Shown here one piece after another: positions 29,545 to 43,300 of a stretch of 64,000 nucleotides of DNA. A model generated the notes under the pieces. That model saw only the letters and a program-made list of their open reading frames with translations. It had not been told where the DNA came from and did no database searches. Origin of the DNA: Syngnathus acus (lineage: Eukaryota > Chordata > Actinopteri > Syngnathiformes > Syngnathidae); contig NC_051089.1 in assembly GCF_901709675.1 (NCBI RefSeq), positions 7,065,476 through 7,129,475 of the forward strand. Reading direction: 5' to 3'. Numbering within the stretch: position 1 is the first letter of the stretch; the number at the start of each line of letters is the position of its first letter. The translations under genes and the position numbers were made by a program.

Positions 29545-30487
29545 TTTATTTGCTCTATTTTAGATTATTCCTAAAGTTTGTCCTTGATCCCCATTACTTT
29601 AAATGCCCTCAAACATTTTAAAATGATGGCTAAAACATTAAAGTGACACGACAAACTTTTAAAAATCAATAAATGTAGCTTTAATCTTTATATTAAATCA
29701 ATTTAATATCAAGAGTGTGGAAAATTGAAGATTTAAACCAAGCAATTACGTTATTCACATTTTTATAAACATACGTAAGATACTATAAAATATGAAATGA
29801 AGTAAAATATGGAATATTTTAATATGAATCATAAATATAAATGCAACATTGAAATAACCTGTCAAATATATAATTAAAAATATTTTTTTTGTTCACTACT
29901 ATCCTGGAGAAGACTTGTTTTTGTAGTTCCTATTGTGTGTGTGCATTCCGTAAAAGGAAAAAAAGAGCAGAGTGTGTGTTGGCCACATCGCTTATATTGC
30001 CTTCATCTACACATTATTGATTTACAGCAAAACATAAATATACTGCCACAGTAACAAAAAAAAACAATGTCATAATACATTAGGCTCAGTTTGTCCAGAA
30101 CAATAAGTCATCTAATAAATACTGGAGTCGCACATACACCGTATAACAAGCACCACAGCTAAGTTCTAACTGCACCGTATGCTCCACTAAAGACTAAACT
30201 CGCACAAAACCTGTGCACAATCAAAATGACCTCACTTTAGTTAAATGAAAACAGCAGTTCATCTCAGAAATAGTTGGCATTTAAAAAGTAACATAAAAAC
30301 AAGGCCTTAGAAGTCATCTACGGGGTGACTGCTGAGTCTTTAAATGATGCACAGTAACTTGAAGAAGCAGCTAACAACAAGAAAATCAACTAAAACTACA
30401 CATGAAAATGTGAGGCTAAATTAGAGCTGTTTTGTTGTGTATTCTTTTCAACCATGAATGAATGATACCTGATTGGGTGCAGTGTCC
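29545..30487 (-). other. ush2a: ush2a 3' untranslated region with AATAAA
   Basis: The ush2a stop codon is at 30490-30488. The plus-strand TTTATT at 29545-29550 is AATAAA on the minus strand and is a candidate end about 0.94 kb past the stop. Other hexamers lie further left. Confidence 0.35.
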
Positions 30488-32184
30488 TTAAAGATGAGTG
30501 TCAGTGAAAGTGGCACGCTCCTTTCTCACACAACTTAAAGACTTGATGGTATCCGCAAAGTCTTCCTCCATGTACTGAAACAACATGAAACTTTTTCACC
30601 ATTAATATACACTAAGAGTTGTTCAACTCAATTGAAAAAAAACAATCTTTTAAGATTTATATAATAGGAGCGGACATCAAGCTATAGTTGTCATCTCACC
30701 AGTGCCGGTCCCAGAGGGTTGTCCCAGCAGCCCTCTTCCGTCACCAGAGCTTTCCTGTCAATCAGCTGGCTCAGGCTGTGGTGCAAGGGATGATGGGAGT
30801 AGGCCTGGCTCAGGTCCGATTGCCTGGGGACCCTCAGGACGGACATGGGGTTGAATGCCGAGCCACCGCCCACTATCTTGGTGTCGGACAGGCCCTGAAA
30901 TGTATATTTGGACTCGATTTACTTAATGAATATATAAAGCAGTGGTTTCTCAACCAAGGCATTTATTTACATGGGGAAAATATCAAGGCACACCACCGAA
31001 CAAAAACATCACAAAAATATTGTCTAGTTGACACACACACAGCATGGACACACACACAATCACACGCGTGAAGACAGCATGCTCGCTCAGTACCTCAGTA
31101 TACACAGTGTAGCTTTTAAGTGTTACGTTGTTGATCTCAACACAGTCTGCTACAGTGTCAAACTGCAGGGGGGAGGAAAACAATAAAGTGGACATTTAGG
31201 GTTAGCCCACACTGGGAAGAAAAGTCTTACTGTGAGGCGATCGGGATCAAGCACAGAGCCGGAATGATGCTTAGAGCACAAGTCGGGATAAGGCCTCTGA
31301 GGGACGGACACAGAAGGAGGTCAGAAGAGGAGAAAGATGGAGGAGGTGAAGAGGAAGAGGTGTTTGAATTCAATGAATGATACAAAAAGGAAATGATGGC
31401 GACAACATAGGTAACCATGAATAAAATGCTGTCAACAGATCCGAAAAGAGATGTATTTTTTATATATAGAACAACACTGTATAAACTTATAACATAATAA
31501 ACTAAACAGCGAAACAGAGTTTTCTTTACATTACATTTAGACTAGAGGGACATATTATTAGTCTCATTACAGGTATTTTTTTTATTAACGTAATACAATT
31601 CAATTCCAAACATTTTAATTTCTAAATTCAACCACATTGCCTTCTTGAGAGGGGTAGTTGGTTTCCAGCTCCCACTAGTGGCGGTAAAGTAAATTGGCTG
31701 GACAAAAAAATTGCCATTCCAACGTGCAAAAGTTGCAATAAAAACAAGGATTAATAAAATTTAATTTAAAAATGCCATATAATTTAAAATAAATACAAAT
31801 TCCTTCTCTATCTCTTACTGGCTCACTGTCTCGCTCGCTCATTCACTCACTCACCGTGTATGTCTCTCCTCCCGCCTTCCTGCTCTTCTGAAGCATGACC
31901 AGAGGAGGGCGATCTCTGGCTGATGGATTCTTCCTCAGAGCTCTGGGAATGATGGGGAAAACATTCAACCTCTATCTACCCATCGATCTATCTATTATGC
32001 TTTGTATAAAGGCTGATTGGGTTTGAGCCGGGGTGAGAATACCTTTGCAGCAGAAGGCCCGACAGGATGGCCAGCACGAAAAGCCCTAGCAGCGCCAAAA
32101 GCAAAATGAACCACAGCTCAGAATAGACTGGTGCTGCTGGCATGCTCGCCCCCTCTTTACTTGCGTCCTCTGGATCAACAGGAC
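30488..32184 (-). CDS. ush2a: Usherin membrane anchor and cytoplasmic tail exons
   Basis: Six exons. 32184-32043 encodes the membrane helix ELWFILLLALLGLFVLAILS after a short juxtamembrane linker. 31942-31855 begins the tail with RDRPPLVMLQKSRK, matching human RERPPLVPLQKR. 31296-31231, 31162-31094 (VEINNVTLKSYTVY) and 30894-30700 (GLSDTKIVGGGSAFNPMSVL) follow. The last exon ends ERATFTDTHL, the class I PDZ ligand known to bind whirlin and harmonin. All phases are intact, which shows the 3' end is under constraint. Confidence 0.93.
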
Positions 32185-34308
32185 CTGTGGGTAGAATACC
32201 AGAATATTTGGACAGAAGTATCGGGACAACTGGGCAATTATCAAAAATATTTTGTCATTATTTCATTTTTTTTTTTAATACAATGTCAAACGGTGTGTGC
32301 GTGTGTGTGAGTGCGCTACCCAGGCCTGAAACGGGGCTGTATCTGACAGTGGGAGTGGTGGCACTGCCACTGTCTGTGGTACAAGTCACCTGAAATGACA
32401 GCGCTGCGGAGGACATGGGGAGAAAGACAATGTCGTTTGAGAATCTGAGTGGATAAAGCTGTTTTTTACAGGTTTGAGGAATGACACACAAGGTGGGACG
32501 AATCCTCCTTGTGAAAACAGAAGTGAAAACACAACCCTGTCTAGCCGAAAGGAATGCTCGTGTTTTGAGTGACTCTTTTTGGCGGCAAGGTTAAAAGGTA
32601 AAGCGTAAAAGCATATTTCATGTGCAAGGATTGAAGGACCAGGAATCAAACCAAGGACCTCAGGAATGTGAGGCAAAGTTGTTAAAGTGCCCTCACTTTT
32701 CTGTGACTTGCGTGGAACATGAAGGTAGCTGTGGAAGCCGCTGTAGATCCTGAGCTGGCTCTCCGTCACCGTATACTGCCTCAGGTAGTCGTTCAGGGAG
32801 AAGGAGCCGGTCCAGTCAAGCCAAATGACCGTCAGGTTGCTGCCCACCGACAGCGGCGACACATACTGAGGAGCTGTGAAGAGAGAAACATGACACACTT
32901 GCATTTACACTAACTGAATGAATGGAAGAGGTGGAACGAGAGAGTGCAGAGACATGACAAACCTTCACTGAGGGTAACGACAGTGGTCCAGTTGGAGGCG
33001 GTGCTGCCCATGTTGTTAAAGCAGGCTACTCGAAGCTCATAGGCGGAATATGGCTGAAGACCTGCACATATGTATATCATTAGATAATACATAGAAAATC
33101 AAAACTTACATTCGAGTTGACTGCAGAGTCCAAACGTGTATTTTTTAGCATTTTTTACATTGTAACTTCAAACCTGTCACATTGTAGCTCCGCCTCTTGC
33201 CAAAGAACGTGATGTCTGCTGGGCCAGTGACACAAGGTTGGCTCACAGGCTGGGGAGGTTGCGGGCAGGCTGTTCTACGGTGAAGCTCACAACTGCATAC
33301 GAGGACCCGAAGCGGAGCGACGGACAGTGAGATAACATCATCGCTACGACCCCTGAGCCGTAACTTCCCTTCAAAGTACAGTTGACGTTCTCCCCCCCTC
33401 ACCTCTCGATGATTCCGTTGGGTTCCAGAGGCTCAAACCAGGCGAGCTGAGCAGAGCGTGAGGTCAGCGTGACGGGACGGGGAGGTGGTTGGCGAGCTGG
33501 GGGTGCGGCCAGGGTGCGCAGCTCAACCACAGGTCCCTGGCTACAGCACTAGTCACAGGCGTTGGTCAATTTCACTTTACTCTTGACTTTTGAGTAAAAA
33601 AATCACTCATACTTGAGTTCTTTTAGGGTATTTTGGTTTGAGTTTTAAAGGTCTGACTCCCTTGTTTCATTACCTGATAACAGGTACAGGCCTCTACTCC
33701 GATCCTGTACTGTGTGTAAGGCAGTAAACCATGAAGTGTATGTTGATGGGATGTTCCCTCTGAGAGCTGTGGAAAAAAGGCAGAATGGAGTTTGTGTTCA
33801 TACCACTTTAGGGTTTCAAACTGCTGAGCAAGTAAGTAGAGGGGAGAGAGCAGTCTATTCTTCACCAGAGTGACGTGGTCGTTACGGTCCAGTGAGAACA
33901 CACGGTAAAGGCTGACGACACCATTGGGCCGGGCCGGAGGACGCATTTCCACCAAGGCCGTGGTTGCCGAGACGTGTCGTAAACTAGGCGGAGCGACCCC
34001 CTCGGGCGGGGCGGGGCCGGTTCTCCCGCTGACCCACGGACTAGATGAACGGCCGGCCGAGTTCACTGCCCACAGCTGCCGGTCAACAACACACATTAGA
34101 ATTTCAGACGCACGTTATCGGCTCTTAATCAAAGTGTCTCTTAATTAGGCGACATGCAACAGGATATAAGTCAATGTATCGGATCATCCATCAAAACTAG
34201 CATCGGGCGTGAGAGCGAAACCTTTTCACCATGCGAGCCATCGCTAACATATCTGCATGACAATTACTTTTCACCTTCATCAAGGAGTTAGACACACACA
34301 CGCACGCA

Positions 34309-34339
<31 letters not shown>

Positions 34340-37300
34340 GCTAATCTTATTTGTGTGCTTGTGTTGGCCACAATTAGTGGGTGTAAACAGCGCAGGGTCA
34401 CGCAGGGTGGAGATTTGCATGTGTAAGTCATCTGTAGCCTGTCAGAAGTAGTGCGGCAGGCAGATGGATGGGTCTGAGCTGAGTTGTTTAAAGTGTGTAT
34501 GTGTGCGTGTGAATTGTTTGTGGCCAGAAACGGCGAGGCCCGCGTGTGAATGTGTGCGCGCAACATGTTAAGAGTTGAATTAACCTCAATAATAGTCAAT
34601 TAGGGTGTGATCAATCAGAGTGATTGATCTAAGTGACAGCACAGATGGACTGAGAAGTGAGAGGAAGAGAAGGCGGGAGGATGGAAAGACTGGAAATGAG
34701 GGGGGGGAAGAGTGGCCAAAATATTTTTGAGCAAAGAGAACACAGAATTAAAACCAATAAATAACATTAGTATTACTATTAGTAGGGAAACAAGTTGCGT
34801 CTTTACACGTGCTTGTTTTTTTTCCATTGCAGTATAACACATAAAGATTATTTATGAGATATACTTATGGCAAATAGAAATAAAAACAAACATTTTAAAT
34901 ACACTTAAATTTACTTTGATTGCTTAACATGGGCAACAGCAGCAAATAAACGTAAATTCACTGAAATCACCCGAGCTATTACGTAGTGGTCAAACTGTAT
35001 AATTGCAGACAGGCATTAACCTTGGAATCTGATATAAACTCAAAATGAGACACATTTGGTTATGAACGCCCAGTTGGGATATTGTAGTGAATATAAAATG
35101 CAATAAAATATAAATTGGGATCTTGTGTATTGTGTGATTGTGCTCCCAGGTTCTCCATAAGGATCCACTCCATTAAAGTGTGTGCACTCTTAACTGGGCT
35201 CATTTCATGTCCGTTATTAAGGCCCTAATCGGATTTATTCAGATGTTGATGCACCTTTTCTGATAAATATTATAAACATGAAATAACACTTAAACTGATG
35301 ACTAATGTTGTACTTGGCACTGTTAGAAAGGTTTTACTTAAAAAAAAAAGGTTATTACTATTTTGATTGTAAAATATTTTTTTTAAAAGTTGAGAATTTT
35401 TGAGTTTTTACATCATTTAAAAGTACAATTTTACTTTTGAAATATAAGTACAACAGTTATCTTGGGTTGGATGTAAGCATGACAACATCTAGGTAGGCCT
35501 ACTACTCTCTATTTGGGACAATGCTTAGAATATTGTGAGTTTCTTAACATCTGCACTTTTGTGTATAGAATTTGGTCACTCATTTACGGTTGATCCATGA
35601 CATAACTCACTGTTCTTTTCAATAAACTTGTATCTTAAAACAACTGATCTAGTTTGCCCAGCAACAACAATGCTCTGAGGTAGGCAGCAACAGTTAAAAT
35701 GTCTTGCGTTGGCAAGAAAGTGATTAAAAAGTTGCTGTCACGCAGACGAAACGGCGATGAAAAAAACTTGCAAACCCGGAGCGGGCTAGATCACATCACC
35801 TTGATCCATCTCGTGGTCCTTAAATCATAAACAGACTTGTTACTGCGTCCACTCCTCTCTTAGTACTCTCTCCTCCTATTGGGCCACATTTGGCTTGTTA
35901 GACCGAAAATAAAAATACACTCCGTTTGCCGCCATGGCAACAAAGGACGACGGGGGAACTATCCCGGCTGAGTTTGAGTGCTTTTATTGGCCCGTTGGAC
36001 CACAGGCGGCGTGGGAATGCTCTGATAGGCCGACGGACGACTTGGCGGGTGCATCCAGTTGGGGTGAAGGGGCTAAGTTGTGTGAAAGTGGGCAGTAATT
36101 AAAACGACGCATAAAGCTGTCAATAGGAGCTTATGACCCAGTGTAATTAGCCTAATATGATTTCTCTCTCTGGCAGGGCTAAACTGAGCTGACGTATCGT
36201 CCTTGTGTACGCCTGAAACACCAAGACAGAGACGGTAACCGCCAGTAAACACGGCGACGTTGAAGTCGCTTCAATATTGCGATAGCGATGATTTCTCGCT
36301 GACTGCCAATGAAGAAATGTGACAAAAGAGATTTATCATTTGTTTAACTTATGGTGTGTGACTCTGACACACTCACGTGGGGCACCTCTGGGTGCCCATG
36401 TGACCCCGTGGACAACACAAACATAGCGACACCTCGTCCCCACCGTCGGAAAATCCCCAGGGGACATGTAGCGGTCCACATTAAAAGGTCTTTCCAATAC
36501 AAGCACTGTACCAGGGACTAACGGCTAATTCGATTGGCTGGCCGGTAATCAGGAAGTGAGGGTGCTCTGAGGGCGGCGTGATAATAGCGCCGGTTGCCCG
36601 CCCGTCATCTCCCAGAGCTCCCTCCTTCCTCTTTCATAAATTAAGACCTCGTAATAAAAACAGCACCGCATCAGGCAAACTCATCAATTACGCAGGTTCT
36701 CTGGCCTCGGTTCGTACATCTGACAGGCGGGGATGCTAAGGTATTGTTGCTTCCAAGGGCTTGCCGTTCAATTAACATATCAACGCAGAGCACAACAGGA
36801 CGAAATAAGGAGCCTTCTATTTACCACCTGTCTGAATACATGGCTCCTGCATGTGTGGGGATCAACGTTTGCCAACGAAAAAAATGTTAAGGCACACCAA
36901 ACTACATATAAAAAAGATAAAATAAAGTGTGGCCATAAAGTTCAATATACCTGGTACTCATAAGCAGTAAATGGCAAGAGCCCCTCATCCTTGCAGCTTG
37001 TGGATGAAGAATTGTAGACAAGAGTCGCCACGTCATTTCCACGGCTATCGGCGGTGAGCTCCAGTCTGCGGTACACCTCGTAACTTGGGCTCCTCCCATT
37101 TGGTTGAGCTGGAGGGGACCAGGTAAGCAGGAAGATGGTCTGGAGGCCAGTGTGGGGGTCAGCTTGCAGGTCTAACAGTGGCGCCATCTGTCCGGTGGGG
37201 GGAGCCTCTGGCGTGAGGATGGACGCCCAGTCGCTGGAGGAGCAGCCCAGCTCCGTGCATGCCTCCACCCTCACCTCATACCTGCAACGTTATTCAACAT

Positions 37301-40300
37301 GGAGTCATTTGTGTGGAGTTGATGGGCACTCGCGCTACTAATTGAAGATATCTATAATTGTGGTTTGAGGTGTTTGTACAAGTCAAGACTGGATAAGGTA
37401 ACAAAAATAATAGAAACATCTGATACAGTTTTGTTGTGCAGAACAATGACACGTTTGGTTGAGCCTAATATTGTGGTCAGTGAGTGTATATTGCAACATT
37501 AAATACCAAATTTTATTGGGGAATGGCTATAAAATCCAACAAAACTAGGAAGGTGTTTTAATTTTAGCTTGATTCAGCAGTTCTGTATGCTCCACATACT
37601 ATTTTGCATGAGTAATTTCAATTTGGGATCCAATATCGTGAAGGGCATTCTGGTCCATGGAATTTTCAGTGTAATTTTGTTATACTGTGGGGAGCGATAA
37701 CCAAAGCAACTAAAGCGTTAGAGCTGTTGTAGGGAAATGCAAGACAGCAGGATTAAAAAAAAAAGCTTAAAAGACACACATCATGTGTGAAGTTCATTGG
37801 GTAATTCCAAATGAACTTAGTTCCCTAACGGTGTATTGATAAAATAGGAAACAATTGCACAAAGACCTGCGGTAGGGAGCGAGCCCCCGCAGAGTGGTGT
37901 GTCTCTTGGAGAAGACGTCGTCCTTTGGAGTGTACACGGTGTTATTCTCACCGAGCAGGACGGGCTCCCTGTGATATATTGTGTAACTAATAATATCTCC
38001 ATTAGGACGGGCGGGAATATTCCACTCCACTTTAACCTAGACAGGACACAGAAAACACAGGTCAACACTTTTAAACAGAAAGATAAGCTCATTGGCGACT
38101 CAGTGCGTTTGGGTTTACCTGATTGGGCCCCAGAGGTGACAGCAAGGGGGGCCCGACACCCGAAGGGGCAGCTGGGTGAGTCTTGGCTGAGGCTTCAGCG
38201 CTACTCACAGCTCCTCGGCTATTGTTGGCCCTGACAAAGTAGCTGTACTCCACATTGGGCACAAGAGTGAAGTCGTGGTAATGAGTCTCCGGGCCCACGT
38301 AGATTATTTGGCCATCTCTGCGGAGTTCGTAGCCTATGATGATGCCATTGGGATTCCTGTGGTGGTGGCCCAGTTTATTTCTACTGACTCGGGGACCGGT
38401 GACCTTCAGTGGAAAAGTTACAGGTCGATTGAAAACGGTTTCCAATGGCCTTTCAGAAGTACTGCTAATTGTTAAAGAACAACGACGGGCTAGATATCTG
38501 CCTAAGCATCATGATTCTTGATAAAAAGCTGCATCAGCCAACTGTTGATTATGATGCTAATGTACCTTTAGAGTGGGGACCGTGCATGTCCAAAGGAGGA
38601 GCCTCCCTCGGTCACTTTGGAGGTTTTTGCACTGGCCGTGCATCCACGCTGGTACATGCCAGCAGCACAAGCTGGTAGGGCGTGTGAGGCTGAAGGTCTA
38701 TCAGCGCAGTCTTCAGCTCTTTACCTCGATAAGCTTCTTCATTGTTCACCTTGAGTACATATTCGATCACCTCCCCATTCTGGGTGGGTGGTGGAGTCCA
38801 GGAAATGTCCATACTGCTGGATGTAATGGAGTTCACTGTGGGAGCCTCCACGGTTGTGGGGGGAGCCTCTAAGGTTGTAATGTTGGTGGGAGGGCTTGTG
38901 ATGCAGCCCTCAGATGTGCACGCTGTGATTGAATAACTGGAGGAGAGTGAAAAAAAAAACATTTTGATAGCTTGATTTGGTTATTGTAGTCATTAGCAGG
39001 TTGTTCATTTTACAGGCACGATTTTAACATAGGCCCAAAAAGTCCTCCAAAATTGTCAACATTGAATTATGGACTAAAAATTACATTCAAATCGTATTAA
39101 TAGTCAGTCTGGTATTGACAATTGATGATTCAACCTCAGAGAAAAGGGAAAGAGTGTTTTCATTTGTTTCATTTCTGGCATATGCAGATCTTACGCTATT
39201 GACCTCTGTATGACCTCTGGTCCTTACTGTGTTTCGTGTGTGTTTTCGTTCTTACGTTGTTTTAATCTCTCATTTTGAACAAGCCTTACCTATATCTCGC
39301 AAAAGGAAGAAGATCCTCGTCGGTGTAGCTGAGCACGGTTGGGTCAAAACTAAAGGAGAAGCTGATATTATTCCTCTGGATCCTGTAAGACTGGAGCACG
39401 CCGTTGGGTTCCAGAGGAGGCGCCCATGACACCACCAATTCACTGGGTCGGCCCTGAAGGTGACTCACGGTAGGCGGGGCGAGGCCGCGAGGCGGGGCCT
39501 GCCTGGTCGTTACCGTTACCCAGGAACTCTGAGTGTGGCCGGCGGGGTTGTGAGTACGTACGGCGAACTCGTACCGAGTCCAAGGGCGCAACCCGGTCAC
39601 TGTGAAGGAGAAAGTGTCATTTTCTTGTGGGGATGATTCTCGGAACAGCACCTGGGTGATTGACAATGATAGCAAATGACATCTTAGTCAAGGAAATAAA
39701 AATAAACCAGGAAGAACCATTCCACATACTTTTTCTCTCTTAGCATCCTCTTCTCTGCTTCTCTCCCTCCCCACCTGATCGGCATTTCTTCCCAGTAGGT
39801 GGTACTCGTAGATGGGCCCATTGGGCTGAGCGGGACCTTCCCAGGTGAGCCACACGTGGTCTGAACCCACAGAAAGGGGCGCAGGCGGGGGCTGCGAGGC
39901 GGGTGGAGCTGCAGCAGTAGTGACATGCTGAGGTGGGCTACGTGTGCACCCTGCTGACGTGCAAGCTTCGAGAGTCAGAGTGTACGTCGTCCAAGGCTCC
40001 AAGCGGCGAAACAGGAAGCTGCGTGAGAGCCCGCTGAACTCCAGGTTGCCCTCGCTGTACAAATTGTACATCTGATGGAGAAGAGGAAGCGGTAAGGTTT
40101 AACTGTCTTGTTAGCATGTCTGGATATTGTCTATTGAGCAGCATATACCGTGATGACTCCATTTGGAGAACTTGGTGGATCCCAGTTGAGCAGCAATGAC
40201 CTGCCCTGCTCTTTCTGCTCCACACTGAAGTTAGCCAGTCCAGCAGGGGAAGCCTCCAGGGTCCTCGCGCCAACCCATTGACTTGACACACTGCCTGAAG

Positions 40301-43300
40301 GAGTTCAAAATAAACATTAAAAAAAGTTAATCAGATGTTTGTAAAGACTTTAAACTCAGTGGTCACAATCCAACCTGCTTCATTTACAGCTTCCGCTTGT
40401 AGACTATATTCGCTGTCGGGCTCAAGGCCAAAAATGGTTGCTTCGAGGACTAAACCCTGAAGATGAAAAAGGAAAAAACAAGTAAGCAGACTGTCATAGT
40501 CACGCAAACAAAGCGTAAATATTTTCCCACAACAAGGAAAGACTGGAACAATGACAAGCTAAAATAATGTGTCATGGGGATTTGCAATATCAACATTACA
40601 GCATACTGAATGAGTAGGAAGCGGCAACGACGGACTGGCAGACGGTCGTCCCTTAAGGCTGCCTTCAAAGCCTGCTGAGTGTTTGTATCACACGTGCATC
40701 CTTTCATAGCTCTCTCGCAAACAAACAGAGGCACAGTGTGTCTGCCAGTAGCTTCGGGCAACGGGATTCAGCCCAAAAAAGCTGGCACTCGCTCCAACAG
40801 CCGTGTGTGTAACATCATTTACTCATTGATAAGGAATGAGATGCTTTTTGGGAATGGAGATCGAAAGCAACTTCTGTATGTGTGTAGACGTTTATGTGAA
40901 AATAATAAATCATTATTTTTAAATATATTCAGGCGCTCACATAAAGAGATTAGCTGTTAGGCCAATTCCATGCAGTGGCGAGGGAATCCAAATGGCTCCG
41001 ACTCAAACGGAATCAAAGGAGAACCCAGACAAATCAGCGTGGCGTGGCACCAAGGATGAAGTGCCCGAACAATGAGCCCAATACATGTCTTGACTGTCTC
41101 CATGTCTGCCAGCCGACATGTTTGTCATACGCAGTAAAATAGGATTAATAAATCCCCGGACACCCGAGACGCACGCTAAATCCTCCTGCAAGTTCGCAGC
41201 GGAAAAAGGAGAGAGAGGGACTTGAAAAGACCAATAAAACAAAGTACATAAGTAATGATATTGAAGGCAGGGAATTAGGCAAGAGTGATGGGGAGAAAAG
41301 CGAAGAGCTGAGTAGGTAAATAACAGGTGAAGCAAATAAAAAGCGGCGCGACAGACGGAGGGAGGGGAGGAGGAAGACCCTGAACGACTGAGCCAGCCTG
41401 GCCCGAGAGAGTCGCAGGGAAAGAGAGAGATAGATGTTACAAAAGGGAGAGACGGATTAAGTGAGCGCGAATGCAAGATCTCTCCACCTTAAAAGCCAGT
41501 GAAATATGTGAGGCATGTGGCCTATAAAGCGCTTAACATATGCACATTGTCAATAGCAGCATCTGGCGCTGGCAGCTTTTATAGGAGCGGCGAGACTCTG
41601 CTACACGCCTCTAGATGGCAATACATTCAAACACTTTATCGCTGGAACGCTTCGCATTAATGGCCTCCTCGCTGCACGTGCGCCAGGAAATTGAGCACAT
41701 CAGCTCACACACACACAAGCAGGCTGTAATCAAACGCTTTAACTCGGAAGCGCACTACTATTACATTCCATTAACAGCCCCCTTCATAATAATTTGTCCC
41801 TTAACACACACAGACGCGCACATGCAAGCAAGCACTTGAAGAAATCAACAAGATGAGGTAACACAAGGTTTAAGGTGCGCGATGGCAACAGGAAATAAAA
41901 CTGTGCTGTGAAGGACAACACAAAAGAGGTTCACCTTGTTATGGATTTAATATAGTGCTGCATGCATGCAATTTGCAGTTTTCTGTTGTGTATATGTGTT
42001 ATAGCGGTACGTATAGTAAACCCTCGCTTATTAGCTTAATTAATTAAGTTGGAACGTGGATGACAAATTCTTGCACTGTGTAACCTCAAAACATTTAATT
42101 GCCTAAATGTCTTTTCACACTTGTATGACAGTCAAGAAAGTAAAGATGTTACGTTTGCCTGATCAGTTAAAAGTTATGATGTGACAGTTTGACTTGGGAA
42201 CAGGGTTGCTGTTTGGGATTTTTCATTATTGTTTTTTTTAAATATGAGTTATAGTATTCCTTCAAATGTCTGCAATGGACCTTCTTGTGTACGGACGTAC
42301 AGCAAAACCCAAATAAATAAATGTAAGATGAACCCTGAACGCTCATGTATGATATTAATATAAAAGATGAAAATAAAATACATTTTTGTTAGTTATTTTT
42401 AACAGTTTTTTTCAGTTTTCAATTTTAGGTTTAGTTTATTAGTTTTTGTCAATGACAACAATCTTGCCTGGGAACATTTTCTATTTGCATTATTCCATGG
42501 GGAAATTGTGTATCGGATGGAGTGGGTTACGAACAACCGTTGAGGTTCCACAACCTCCTATCTAATCACGCCGATAAAGTGAGTTACAGTTATGGTAATT
42601 AGAATCAAAGATCGCAGGTCAATGTGGAGAAAGCCAGACTGCCTTTGGTGTGAGATATGAAAAGAAAGGTTCAGGTTAACCTGAAATCAATGCGCAAAAG
42701 CACACGTATGTTGGAATGACCACAACCTCCAGTTAATCACGACAACGGAGGGGGAAGGGGGAGAGAACTGCGGAGAGACCGCGGAAGGGGGAAAAAAAAG
42801 TACCAACGAGAAAATATAGAACGATGCCACATTCTGTTTGGTGTGTCTGGACTGGCACACAAAATACTTTTCATAAACCTGCGGGCATGCCGACATCCGC
42901 GCGCATCTTGTTTTTGGGTTCTCTGCGTGTGTGCGTGATATTCAGGTGGAGAGGCATGGTGCAGCCGCGGGGACAAGTGTGTGATACTAATTAAGAGTAA
43001 CCATGTGTAATTGTCAAAAGAATTATGCTGATTATCTCACAAAAGCCCCAGCCAGTACCGGGCCCTGCAGAGACACGGGGACAGAGCAATATTAGCATAT
43101 GGCCACGTACTCACACGTGTACTCTTCTTCTCTCTTTGTCTCTCTCACTGACACGTGCACAGGTAGCAGTCAAGTGAGCGATCATACAAAAGCGGGCCGT
43201 GTCTAATGAATGGTGAACGTGGACCAACTGGTGGGTCTCGGGTATGTCCCGCTCCACAGGCCACCTCTGCCCTCCCTGCTCCATTCTATTAAGTCCCGGA

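Noticed and set aside
32386-32904. 172-codon minus-strand frame
   Set aside because: It is mostly intron around the real usherin exon 32873-32697; the rest is frame read-through of a SINE-like remnant.
38119-38936. ush2a as a pseudogene
   Set aside because: 28 of 31 exons are intact, the PDZ ligand and membrane helix are perfect, and breaks cluster in three exons at short homopolymers; error is more likely, though not proven.
41003-41476. 157-codon minus-strand frame
   Set aside because: Serine/leucine-rich translation of pyrimidine-rich intron; no homology recognised.
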